Below are positions 1 to 6,628 of a stretch of DNA of 6,853 bases, one piece after another. The position numbers and the translations under genes are program-made. The DNA is from an uncultured Actinomycetes bacterium (lineage in GTDB: Bacteria; Actinomycetota; Actinomycetes; S36-B12). Under the pieces are notes generated by a model. That model ran no database searches and was not told the DNA's origin. It saw only the letters and a list, made by a program, of their open reading frames with translations. The stretch lies in contig CALFIA010000075.1 of the NCBI GenBank assembly GCA_937876275.1, positions 1 through 6,853 on the forward strand. Reading direction: 5' to 3'. Numbering within the stretch: the first letter of the stretch is position 1; each line of letters opens with the position of its first letter.

Positions 1-19
1 CACGACGCTCTTCCGATCT
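1..19. other. Residual Illumina adapter (not genomic)
   Basis: The first 19 bases, CACGACGCTCTTCCGATCT, are identical to the 3' end of the standard Illumina read-1 adapter/primer. Genomic sequence appears to begin at base 20. Read on the minus strand they extend the ATPase gene with codons for DRKSVV, which are artificial. The match is direct; that it is contamination follows from the known adapter sequence and from its position exactly at the window edge. Confidence 0.96.
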
Positions 20-21
20 CC

Positions 22-759
22 GGTGCGACCCATGGTGATGAGTTCGACGATCTGGCCATGGCCGACTTCCTTGGCGGAGATCTGAGCAGCCAGCTGACCG
101 AGATAGAGGCAAGCGATGTTGTCGGCGACCTGCAGAACATCGTTCATGTTGTGGGAAATGAGAATCACGCCAAGACCGCTGTCAGCGAGTCGGCGTACGA
201 GGTTGAGGACCTGCTCTGTTTGAGCAACGCCAAGAGCGGCGGTCGGCTCATCGAGGATGACGAGCTTGGAATTCCAGAGCACGGCGCGCGCAATCGCGAC
301 GGTCTGGCGCTGGCCGCCGGAGAGGCTGGAGACCTGTTGGCGAATCGACTTGAGGGTTCGTACGGAGAGGCTCGCGAGAGTTTCGGTTGCCCGACGCTCC
401 ATCGTGATCTCATCGAGAACGATGCCCTTGCTCTCCTCGCGACCGAGGAACATGTTGTGCACGACATCGAGGTTGTCGCAGAGGGCGAGATCCTGGTACA
501 CGACCTCGATACCGAGGTTGTTCGCCTGCTTAGGCTCCGTGACATTCACGGGCTTGCCCTCGAAGAGGTACTCACCGGAATCGAAGGAGTGGATGCCAGC
601 GATTCCCTTGATCAGTGTGCTCTTACCTGCGCCGTTGTCACCGACGAGCGCGGTGACCTGACCTGCATAGACGCTCAGGTCGACATTTCGAAGGACGTGA
701 ACCGGGCCGAAGCTCTTGTTAACGCCGCGAAGCTCAAGCAATGGAGTGGAATCGTTCAT
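22..759 (-). CDS. xylG: Sugar ABC transporter ATP-binding protein, single-domain XylG/FrcA type (3' end cut)
   Basis: This is the cytoplasmic ATPase that would power sugar import together with XylF and a permease. Reading the minus strand from ATG 759 gives about 247 genuine residues, beginning MNDSTPLLELRGVNKSFG. Walker A is GDNGAGKST (40-48), the Q-loop glutamine is Q89 in YQD, the signature is LSGGQ (146-150), Walker B is LVILDE (166-171), and the switch histidine is H203 in ISHN. One nucleotide-binding domain fills the whole length and the sequence then reaches a typical domain end (ELITMGRTG). It is therefore probably the single-domain FrcA-like type of about 260 residues rather than the roughly 500-residue tandem type of E. 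coli XylG, although a second domain outside the window cannot be excluded. A start at 765 is also in frame, but the Shine-Dalgarno spacing favours 759. The xylose assignment rests on the adjacent xylA and xylF; the family itself serves several pentoses and hexoses. Confidence 0.9.
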
Positions 760-766
760 GGGCATA

Positions 767-773
767 CCTTCTC
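767..773 (-). promoter_or_regulatory. Ribosome binding site of the ATPase gene
   Basis: The minus strand reads GAGAAGG here. It ends 7 nt before the ATG at 759 but only 1 nt before the in-frame ATG at 765. The spacing selects 759 as the start. Confidence 0.6.
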
Positions 774-801
774 GCAGATGCGAACGGCTAAGGGGGGTTT
801 C

Positions 802-818
802 GCGGGCATAGAGCCCGC
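802..818 (-). repeat. Small intercistronic hairpin
   Basis: GCGGGC (802-807) and GCCCGC (813-818) form a perfect 6-bp stem with a 5-nt loop. It lies just 3' of the 16-bp hairpin on the xyl transcript. No uridine-rich tract follows on either strand, so it is not a classical intrinsic terminator. It may add to the structure of the xylF-ATPase spacer. Confidence 0.4.
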
Positions 819-825
819 CAACTGT

Positions 826-861
826 GACAGTGGGGGGCGAGCGAACTCGCCCCCCACTGTC
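826..861 (-). terminator. Strong 16-bp hairpin between xylF and the ATPase gene (partial terminator or mRNA stabiliser)
   Basis: The left arm GACAGTGGGGGGCGAG (826-841) and right arm CTCGCCCCCCACTGTC (846-861) are perfect reverse complements around a CGAA loop. The structure begins 18 nt after the xylF stop codon, within the 120-nt spacer before the ATPase start. No T-run follows on the minus strand, so complete factor-independent termination is unlikely. In binding-protein transporter operons such as mal, intercistronic hairpins protect the upstream message from 3' exonucleases or cause partial termination, giving more binding protein than ATPase. That role here is inferred; the stem-loop itself is directly visible. 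Confidence 0.75.
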
Positions 862-879
862 CTCAGATGCGGCTAGTTC

Positions 880-2016
880 TTACTGAACGCCGTACTTGGT
901 GCAGGCTGCCTTGAGCTCTGCGGTGGTGCAGATATCGGCTGCGTTGGCGAAGCCATCAGCAACGACATCCTTGACCGACTCCGCGGTGATGCCCTGGGGA
1001 ACCAGGAGAACCGAGGGGACGTCCTTGCCGCTGGTGCTATCGGCAGTCATGCCGGTCGCGAGTGCGTTTGCGGCTGCGGTGTCGCCCTTGGCCAGGTCGA
1101 TCGCGAGCTGAGAAGCAGCTTCGGCTTCCTTCTTGATCGCCTTGTAGACGGTCATGCACTGGGTGCCCATCAGCACGCGCTGCAGACCCTCAGTCGTGGC
1201 GTCCTGACCGGTGACCGGGATCTTGCCGGCCTGGCCATTGCGATCGAGTACGGCAACAACTGCGCCACCGAGGCCGTCGTTGGCCGATGCAACACCGACG
1301 AAGTTGCCCTTTGCCTTGGTGTACATCTGCTCGAAGATGGTGCCGGCCTTGGTGTTGTCCCAGTCCGGAACCGACTGATCGTCAGCCACGGTGTAGCCGG
1401 CGTCCTTGATGACCTTCTCGTAGCCCTGCTTGAAGAGGGTTGCGTTGTTATCGGTCGGCGAGCCATTGAGAAGTGCAACCGGGCCGGAGTTGTTTCCGTT
1501 TGCCTGCATGCACTTGACGAGGCCCTCGCCGATGGTGGTGCCGACTGCCACGTTGTCGAAGGACACGTAGTAAGCCGCGCCGCCGCCCAGGGTCAGACGG
1601 TCGTAGTCAATGACCGGGACGCCCTGGTCGTTGGCCTTCTTGATGACCGCTGCTGCCGACGGGCTGTCGAGGTTGACGAGGAGGAGCACGTTCACGCCGC
1701 TGGCCAGCATCTGGTCTGCGATCGTGGCGAACTTGGCCTTGTCACCATTGGCGTTCTGGATGTCGAAGTCAACACCGGCTGCGGTGAAGGCATCGCCGAG
1801 GAACTTACGGTCAGCGGTCTCCCAGCGAGCGGAGGATGCTGCGTCGGGCAGGATCACGCCGACCTTGGCTGCAGCTGCGGCAACCGAAGATGCTGCGGAA
1901 GCTGCCGGTGCTGCGCTGCTCGCCGAGCTGCTGCTGCTCGAGGAACTGCCACACGCGGTGACGAGCAGTGATGCGACCGCGAGGCCGGCCACTGCTCCAA
2001 TGAGCTTGCGTGACAT
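880..2016 (-). CDS. xylF: D-xylose ABC transporter substrate-binding lipoprotein
   Basis: Extracytoplasmic D-xylose-binding protein of the periplasmic-binding-protein type 1 sugar family, 378 residues from ATG 2016. The N-terminus MSRKLIGAVAGLAVASLLVTAC is a lipoprotein signal with lipobox cysteine C22. Residues 23-50 form a low-complexity Ser/Ala linker that includes eight consecutive serines. The mature domain starts near KVGVILPD (51-58). It carries landmarks shared with E. coli XylF: an ARW near the start, IDYDRL, YVSFDN, GSPTDNNATLF, ASANDG, GQDA, GTQCMTVYK and KDVPSVLL. These include the sugar-contacting Arg/Trp, Asp-Arg, Asn and Asp positions of that family. An in-frame ATG at 2034 would add MKGNTF, but it lacks a ribosome site and overlaps the AAGGGA that serves 2016. 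The gene lies 55 nt after xylA and upstream of the ATPase gene, in one operon. Related ChvE-like proteins bind other sugars, but the xylA linkage supports xylose. Confidence 0.93.
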   Translation of the reverse strand: MSRKLIGAVAGLAVASLLVTACGSSSSSSSSASSAAPAASAASSVAAAAAKVGVILPDAASSARWETADRKFLGDAFTAAGVDFDIQNANGDKAKFATIADQMLASGVNVLLLVNLDSPSAAAVIKKANDQGVPVIDYDRLTLGGGAAYYVSFDNVAVGTTIGEGLVKCMQANGNNSGPVALLNGSPTDNNATLFKQGYEKVIKDAGYTVADDQSVPDWDNTKAGTIFEQMYTKAKGNFVGVASANDGLGGAVVAVLDRNGQAGKIPVTGQDATTEGLQRVLMGTQCMTVYKAIKKEAEAASQLAIDLAKGDTAAANALATGMTADSTSGKDVPSVLLVPQGITAESVKDVVADGFANAADICTTAELKAACTKYGVQ

Positions 2017-2025
2017 AAAGGTGTT

Positions 2026-2032
2026 TCCCTTC
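2026..2032 (-). promoter_or_regulatory. Ribosome binding site of xylF
   Basis: The minus strand reads GAAGGGA, 9 nt before ATG 2016. The upstream in-frame ATG (2034-2032) overlaps this element and has no purine-rich site of its own. The downstream ATG is therefore the likelier start. Confidence 0.55.
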
Positions 2033-2038
2033 ATTGTG

Positions 2039-2050
2039 TGGATTAATCCA
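2039..2050. repeat. 12-bp perfect palindrome in the xylA-xylF spacer
   Basis: TGGATTAATCCA is a perfect palindrome in the 55-bp gap between the xylA stop and the xylF start. It could be a protein-binding site for an internal xylF promoter, or chance. The sequence itself does not decide. Confidence 0.35.
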
Positions 2051-2071
2051 TGGTGTGTTGCGTGGTTGTTG

Positions 2072-3235
2072 CTAAATGCCGAGGATCCGGTCGATGACGA
2101 GTTGATCCAGTGCTTCGTTTCCGTACCCCCGGGTTGCGAGGGATTGAGGATCGAAGCTCTCGTTCAGCAATGCCGCTGCAGATGCCGTGGTGTACGGACC
2201 GACAGTCGGTACCGCGAGTTCCGGCACGCCGGCATTCGCCATTGCCTTCGTAACTCGGGGATCTTGGTCGAACTCGCGGGCCTTGGCCGCGAGTGCGAGA
2301 TAGGTGCGCATGCACCCACGGGCGAAGTCCCAGATGCCGTCGCCGCCCTCGTTGCGGTATGGGCGAGCATCGAAATGCTTGGGACCGTCGTAGCCGGAGT
2401 TCTCGAGGAGTCGCACCAGGAAGAAATCGTCCTTGATGCCCTCAGAACCGAAGCGGAGATCCTGGTCATAGCGACCGATCTTCTGGTCATTGAGGTCGAT
2501 GTGGAACAGCTTCTTCTGCCAGAGGGCCTGTGCAACACCCTGGTAGAAGCTGAGTCCGGCCATGGTCTCGTGCGCGACCTCGGGATTCAGGCCGACCAAC
2601 TCGGGGTACTCGAGCATCTCGATGAAGGCCATGGCGTGGCCGATTGTCGGAAGGAAGGTGTCGCCGCGCGGCTCATTTGGCTTGGGCTCAATCGCGAAGC
2701 GAATGTTGTAGCCCTTGTCGACCACGTAACCGCAGAGGAAGTCCATGGCCTCCTTGTAGCGGGACAGTGCGTCGCCTGGCTCCTTGCTCGCCGCGGACTC
2801 CACGCCTTCGCGACCGCCCCAGAGCACGTAGGTCGGAGCACCAAGCTCAGCCGCGACGTCAAGGTTGCGCAGGGTCTTCTGGATGGCCAGGCGACGAACG
2901 TCGCGATCGTTCGACGTGAAGGCGCCGTCCTTGAACATCGGGTGCCAGAACAGGTTCGTGGTTGCCATCGAGCAAACGATGCCGGTCTCTTCAAGGCCCT
3001 TCTTGAAGCGATCGAGCTCGGCACGACGCTGGGACTCGGGAGCTCCGAAGGTCATGAGATCGTCATCGTGGAAGCTCACGCCCCAGGCGCCGATATCGGC
3101 AAGTCCGCGAATGAAGTCAACCGGATCGATCGGGGGGCGAGTCGAATCGCCGAATGGGTCGCGCCCGGGGTGACCGATAGTCCAGAGGCCGAACGCGAAC
3201 TTGTGCTCCGGCTTCGGGGTCAGATCGTCAGACAT
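2072..3235 (-). CDS. xylA: Xylose isomerase
   Basis: Cytoplasmic, metal-dependent isomerase converting D-xylose to D-xylulose (the family also isomerises D-glucose to D-fructose). The protein has 387 residues, the size of the short actinobacterial class I enzymes. Active-site residues are all present and sit two positions higher than in the Streptomyces enzyme: W18, F28 (GRDPFGD), H56 and D59 (FHDDDL), E183 and K185 (EPKPNEPRGD), E219 and H222 (NPEVAHE), D247, D257 and D259 (HIDLNDQKIGRYDQDL), and D289 (KHFDARP). These supply both metal sites and the hydride-shift lysine. The frame stays open upstream to 3460, but homology begins at MSDDLTPKPEHKFAFGLW, and GGAG lies 5 nt before ATG 3235. It is the first gene of the xylA-xylF-ATPase operon and is divergent from the kinase gene. 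No xylulokinase gene is adjacent within the window. Confidence 0.97.
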   Translation of the reverse strand: MSDDLTPKPEHKFAFGLWTIGHPGRDPFGDSTRPPIDPVDFIRGLADIGAWGVSFHDDDLMTFGAPESQRRAELDRFKKGLEETGIVCSMATTNLFWHPMFKDGAFTSNDRDVRRLAIQKTLRNLDVAAELGAPTYVLWGGREGVESAASKEPGDALSRYKEAMDFLCGYVVDKGYNIRFAIEPKPNEPRGDTFLPTIGHAMAFIEMLEYPELVGLNPEVAHETMAGLSFYQGVAQALWQKKLFHIDLNDQKIGRYDQDLRFGSEGIKDDFFLVRLLENSGYDGPKHFDARPYRNEGGDGIWDFARGCMRTYLALAAKAREFDQDPRVTKAMANAGVPELAVPTVGPYTTASAAALLNESFDPQSLATRGYGNEALDQLVIDRILGI

Positions 3236-3276
3236 CCAGTCTCCACTCGCCCACAGGGGCATCAGCTGCTTCTGCA

Positions 3277-3299
3277 ATATGTTGCGACCCACAACATAT
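3277..3299. promoter_or_regulatory. Candidate repressor operator upstream of xylA
   Basis: ATATGTTG (3277-3284) and CAACATAT (3292-3299) are perfect inverted arms around a 7-bp spacer, CGACCCA. The element covers the proposed -10 box and transcription start of xylA, about 40 bp before the gene, where a repressor would block initiation. The XylR (ROK family) and LacI-type regulators that control xylose genes bind dyads of this general kind. Which regulator acts here is inference, since no regulator gene lies in the window. Confidence 0.55.
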
Positions 3300-3321
3300 G
3301 CACGACACCTTTGTTGCGCAA
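3293..3321 (-). promoter_or_regulatory. Candidate xylA operon promoter
   Basis: On the minus strand TTGCGC (3321-3316) is followed after 17 nt by TATGTT (3298-3293). The two boxes match 3/6 and 4/6 of the vegetative sigma consensus at ideal spacing. Initiation near 3286 would leave a leader of about 50 nt before ATG 3235. The -35 box lies within the palindrome TTGCGCAA (3314-3321), and the -10 box lies inside the 8-7-8 inverted repeat. Confidence 0.45.
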
Positions 3322-3478
3322 GGCGAATTCGGTCACAAATCAGCCTGATCTCATAACGATTTGGCAACAGGCGGATGAGTGATCTCCGCCGGTTTCCGCC
3401 ACCCCGAGGCACCGTGGGCATGTAAGCGGATACGGTCTGAGTCCACTCACTTGCTGTCAATGCGCACGAAGGAAATAC

Positions 3479-5170
3479 ATGGACGTCCTGCAGGGACTCG
3501 AGAACCGCTCCCCGATGTTCGCGCTCGTCGAGAACAGGGCACGGGCAGAATTCATCGTCTCAGTGATCGTCAAGTACGGCCTCGCCGACGCCATGACTCT
3601 CGAGGGTCATCCGCTTCTCGTGCAGCTAGCAGGTAAGACCAAGCCGGATCCTGCCCTGATTGGCATGAGCCGCGGTGAGCGACTTCGCAGTGCGATGCAG
3701 GAACTTGGCACGACCTTCATCAAGATCGGTCAGATTCTCAGCACACGTGCTGATCTCGTCGGGCCTGATATTGCCGAAGCGCTCAGTGCTCTTCAGGCCG
3801 ATGATCCCGCTGACACCCCTGAGCAGATCACCGCCACCGTCTCTGCCGATCTCAAGATGCCCCTTGACCAGGCCTTCTCCTCCTTCACCCTCGTGCCGCT
3901 TGCCTCTGCATCGGTCGGGCAGGTGTGCCGGGCAGTCACCAACGACGGCACGAATGTCGTGGTGAAAGTCCGCCATGACGGGGTCCCGGAGGTGGTCGCC
4001 CAGGATCTTGCGATCCTCAACGCGCTGGCAGCACTTCTCGAGAAGGATGTCGCAGCAACCAGGGTGCTCCAGCCTGTGCAGGTGGCCCATCAACTCTCCA
4101 CGAGCTTGACCGATGAGCTCGACTTCCGTCGCGAGCTCGGAAACCTCGTGCGTATCTCCGCGAACTTTGCCGGCAACGACGCCTACGTATTCCCGACACC
4201 CTTCCCCGAGCTCTCGGGTGAATCCGTCCTCACCGAAAGCATGCTCGACGGCACGCGTTTCTCGTCAGTGATCAACAACCTCACGGTTGACCATGCGAAC
4301 GACATCATCCGACTCATCGCGAACATGTACTTCCAGATGATCTTCGTCGACGGGCTCTTTCACGCCGACCCGCACCCAGGCAATCTGCTGATCCTCGACG
4401 ATGGTCGGCTTGGCGTTCTCGACTTCGGTAAGTGTGGTCGCCTTCGCGATGGCATGCGTGAAGCATTCATCGACTTCCTTGCCAGCGTGCTCACCGGTGA
4501 CATCGAGGAAGCCACGCGCTGCATGCTGAAGATTGCTCCGGGGCCCGCCGACCTCGACGAAACTCGACTTCAGGCTGATCTCGAAGGATGGATCGAGACC
4601 TTCTTCCCGGGCACTAAGGGAAGCGCAACAATGCACGCCGATCTCGGCTCCGCGATCGCAGCTCTTCTTGACATCGTGCGCCAGTACAACCTGCGCATGC
4701 CCACGGACATGTCATTGATGCTCATCGTGGTGATGCAGTTGCAGGGCATCCTCCAGCAATCAGGCAGTTCGCTCACACTGACTGAGTTGCTCATGCCGTT
4801 TGCTCAGGAGATCCAGAAAGAGCGCATGTCACCCAGGCGATTGATGCGCAAGGCTCTAGGCACTGCGCACCGATGGGAACACCTCATCGAGGTATTGCCC
4901 GGCGACCTCACTCGCCTGCTTGAGGCCACCAGTCGTGGCGAGCTCAAGGTTCCGCTCACGATCAGCGGCATTGACCGACCGGTGAATCGACTCGCGTACG
5001 CGCTCGTTGCGACCGCCACCATCAATGGCACTGCGCAGATGCTCTCGCGGAAAGCCGGCCCGACCGTGGGTCGCGTCTCAGTTCCGGGGCTCATCGGCAC
5101 TGCAGCGTCCGCCTACCTCGGCTATCACGTCATTCGCGCGATTCACAAGGCAGGCGGACTCTCGCAGTAA
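3479..5170 (+). CDS. UbiB/AarF (ABC1) family atypical kinase, membrane-anchored
   Basis: Member of the ABC1/ADCK/UbiB protein-kinase-like family, 563 residues. Members bind and hydrolyse ATP and in characterised cases support quinone or isoprenoid-lipid metabolism; this protein's substrate is not predictable. Visible motifs are the family-specific KIGQ (82-85), the alanine/serine-rich nucleotide loop PLASASVGQV (140-149), the conserved lysine K163 in VVVKV, ELDFRRE (213-219), the catalytic loop HADPHPGN (295-302), and metal-binding DFG (315-317). All key residues are present. Two hydrophobic stretches near 505-522 and 535-552 fit the paired C-terminal membrane segments seen in many members. 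ATG 3479 is preceded at 5 nt by GAAGGA (3468-3473). The gene is divergent from xylA (243 bp apart) and convergent with the aldehyde dehydrogenase gene (17 bp apart), so it is probably monocistronic. Actinobacteria generally use menaquinone, so a strict ubiquinone role should not be assumed. I saw no convincing promoter. Confidence 0.93.
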   Translation: MDVLQGLENRSPMFALVENRARAEFIVSVIVKYGLADAMTLEGHPLLVQLAGKTKPDPALIGMSRGERLRSAMQELGTTFIKIGQILSTRADLVGPDIAEALSALQADDPADTPEQITATVSADLKMPLDQAFSSFTLVPLASASVGQVCRAVTNDGTNVVVKVRHDGVPEVVAQDLAILNALAALLEKDVAATRVLQPVQVAHQLSTSLTDELDFRRELGNLVRISANFAGNDAYVFPTPFPELSGESVLTESMLDGTRFSSVINNLTVDHANDIIRLIANMYFQMIFVDGLFHADPHPGNLLILDDGRLGVLDFGKCGRLRDGMREAFIDFLASVLTGDIEEATRCMLKIAPGPADLDETRLQADLEGWIETFFPGTKGSATMHADLGSAIAALLDIVRQYNLRMPTDMSLMLIVVMQLQGILQQSGSSLTLTELLMPFAQEIQKERMSPRRLMRKALGTAHRWEHLIEVLPGDLTRLLEATSRGELKVPLTISGIDRPVNRLAYALVATATINGTAQMLSRKAGPTVGRVSVPGLIGTAASAYLGYHVIRAIHKAGGLSQ

Positions 5171-5187
5171 GCTCCGCGGCTCTCCGA

Positions 5188-6522
5188 TCAGGTGACGGAG
5201 CGAATCAGCTTCTTGTTGATGAACTCCTCGATGCCCAAGGTTCCAAGCTCACGGCCGAAGCCGGAGCGCTTGGTGCCACCGAAGGGCAGGTCGGGAGCAT
5301 CGAGACCCACGCCGTTGATGAAGACCATTCCGGTGTCGAGCGCATTCGCGACTCGGATTGCCTGAGCCTGATCTGTCGTGAATACGTAGGAGCCGAGGCC
5401 GTACGGGGTGTCATTAGCGATGCGAATCGCGTCAGCTTCATCCTTCGCGCGGTAGACCTGGGCAACCGGCCCGAAGAGCTCCTCGCGGTAGGCGGGGTTG
5501 CTCGAGTCGACGTTGGTGAGAACACCTGTCGGGAAGAAGCAGCCATTGCGCTCGCCAGCAGTCGACAGGGTTGCGCCTGCCGCGACTGCGCGATCAACCT
5601 GGCCAGCCAGGTTCGCAGCTGCGGCCGCAGACGACAGCGGGCTCGCTGCCTCCATGGCCAGCATCTTCTCGGTGAACTTCGCCAGGAAGGCGTCGTAGAG
5701 AGAATCGATGATGACGAAACGCTTTGCCGCGTTGCAGGCCTGACCGGTGTTGTCGGTACGCGCAAAGATTGCGGAGTCAACAGTGGCGTCGAGATCATCT
5801 GTGCTCAGCAGAATGAACGGGTCGGAACCACCGAGCTCGAGCACGACCTTCTTGAGGTTACGTCCGGCGATTTCTGCGACGGCGGCACCCGCACGCTCGG
5901 AGCCGGTAAGAGAAACACCGCGTACGGTCGGATCAGCGATGATGTCGGCGATCTGCTCGTTAGTCGCGTAAATGTTCGTGTAGACGCCGGCAGGAACTCC
6001 GGCGTCGACGAAGATCTGTGCGATGAAGGCTGCAGACTCCGGGCATTGCGGCGCGTGCTTGAGCAGAACAGTGTTACCGAGTGCAAGGTTCGGGCCGGCG
6101 AAACGTGCGACCTGATACGCCGGGAAGTTCCAGGGCATGATGCCGAGGATCGTGCCGACTGATGAGGGGCGAATCACCGCACTGCCCTCGCCATCAGCCA
6201 TCGCGATCGGCTGATCAGCGAGCAAGCGCTCTGCGTTCTCGGCGTAGTAGTCGTAGATCAGTCCGCTGAACTCGATCTCGCCAACAGCATCGGCAAGTGG
6301 CTTGCCCATCTCGCGGACGATGATCTCGCCGAGCTCCTGGGCGCGCTCAGTGTGCAATTCTCCGATGCGCTTCACGATCGCAGCACGCTCTGCCACTGAG
6401 CGAGCGGACCACGCGGCATGCGCAGCTGCGTTCGCCGCTACCGCGGCGGCAATCTCTGCATCAGTAGCGGTCGGGTAGGTCTTGACCTGCTCGCCGGTGG
6501 CCGGGTCGACAACTGCGTACAT
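5188..6522 (-). CDS. NAD(P)-dependent aldehyde dehydrogenase, succinate-semialdehyde dehydrogenase type
   Basis: Cytoplasmic aldehyde dehydrogenase oxidising an aldehyde to its carboxylate, 444 residues from ATG 6522. Catalytic and cofactor residues are intact: N132 in MPWNFP, K155 in LLKHAP, the LTGS of the cofactor-binding fold (205-208), E229 in LELGGSDPF, the nucleophile C263 in NTGQACNAAKRF, and E348 in EELFGPV. The C-terminal PFGGTKRSGFGREL is typical. Overall it resembles short succinate-semialdehyde dehydrogenases such as mycobacterial GabD1 (about 457 residues), but the true substrate cannot be read from sequence. The frame stays open to an ATG at 6582. However, homology starts at MYAVVDPATGE, and AAGGAG lies 10 nt upstream of 6522. 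Around residues 290-295 it lacks about nine residues of the usual GDPxDPxTxxGP loop. It is convergent with the kinase gene and divergent from the secreted-protein gene, so it is likely a single-gene unit. Confidence 0.92.
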   Translation of the reverse strand: MYAVVDPATGEQVKTYPTATDAEIAAAVAANAAAHAAWSARSVAERAAIVKRIGELHTERAQELGEIIVREMGKPLADAVGEIEFSGLIYDYYAENAERLLADQPIAMADGEGSAVIRPSSVGTILGIMPWNFPAYQVARFAGPNLALGNTVLLKHAPQCPESAAFIAQIFVDAGVPAGVYTNIYATNEQIADIIADPTVRGVSLTGSERAGAAVAEIAGRNLKKVVLELGGSDPFILLSTDDLDATVDSAIFARTDNTGQACNAAKRFVIIDSLYDAFLAKFTEKMLAMEAASPLSSAAAAANLAGQVDRAVAAGATLSTAGERNGCFFPTGVLTNVDSSNPAYREELFGPVAQVYRAKDEADAIRIANDTPYGLGSYVFTTDQAQAIRVANALDTGMVFINGVGLDAPDLPFGGTKRSGFGRELGTLGIEEFINKKLIRSVT

Positions 6523-6532
6523 CTCGTTGACA

Positions 6533-6538
6533 CTCCTT
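6533..6538 (-). promoter_or_regulatory. Ribosome binding site of the aldehyde dehydrogenase gene
   Basis: The minus strand reads AAGGAG, a full anti-16S match, ending 10 nt before ATG 6522. The spacing is slightly long, but no alternative start codon lies between, and the farther ATG at 6582 has no such site. This fixes the start at 6522. Confidence 0.6.
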
Positions 6539-6540
6539 TT

Positions 6541-6552
6541 GGTTCGTGAACC
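6541..6552. promoter_or_regulatory. Candidate operator: GGTTC-2-GAACC dyad in the dehydrogenase leader
   Basis: GGTTCGTGAACC contains perfect 5-bp inverted arms around a 2-bp centre. It lies just upstream of the ribosome site of the dehydrogenase gene. The tight dyad suits a dimeric transcription factor better than an RNA hairpin, because the 2-nt loop is too small. Function is inferred from position only. Confidence 0.35.
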
Positions 6553-6628
6553 TTGGGGCGGGCATGACCCTTGCCTTCTCACGAGGCAGGGCAGTCCACA
6601 CCGAATCCGTGGTCTCAGCCTTCCAGAT

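Noticed and set aside
58..876. 272-codon plus-strand open frame opposite the ATPase gene
   Set aside because: It is the antisense shadow of the ABC ATPase, whose Walker A, signature, Walker B and switch motifs are all on the minus strand.
1610..3382. 590-codon plus-strand open frame across xylF and xylA
   Set aside because: It lies wholly antisense to two well-supported genes with intact active-site motifs. Long antisense frames are expected in GC-rich DNA, and its translation shows no recognisable domain.
3236..3460. N-terminal extension of xylose isomerase (open frame to 3460)
   Set aside because: The extra 75 residues have no counterpart in xylose isomerases and overlap the promoter and operator region. 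A ribosome site is correctly placed for ATG 3235.
5171..5201. Bidirectional terminator between the convergent kinase and dehydrogenase genes
   Set aside because: GCTCCG (5171-5176) and CGGAGC (5196-5201) pair, but the loop is 19 nt. The alternative inner stem (5182-5186) is only 5 bp, and no T-tract follows on either side. This is too weak to call.
6523..6582. 20-residue N-terminal extension of the aldehyde dehydrogenase
   Set aside because: There is no ribosome site for ATG 6582, the extension would overlap the GGTTC/GAACC dyad, and family homology begins at the Met at 6522.
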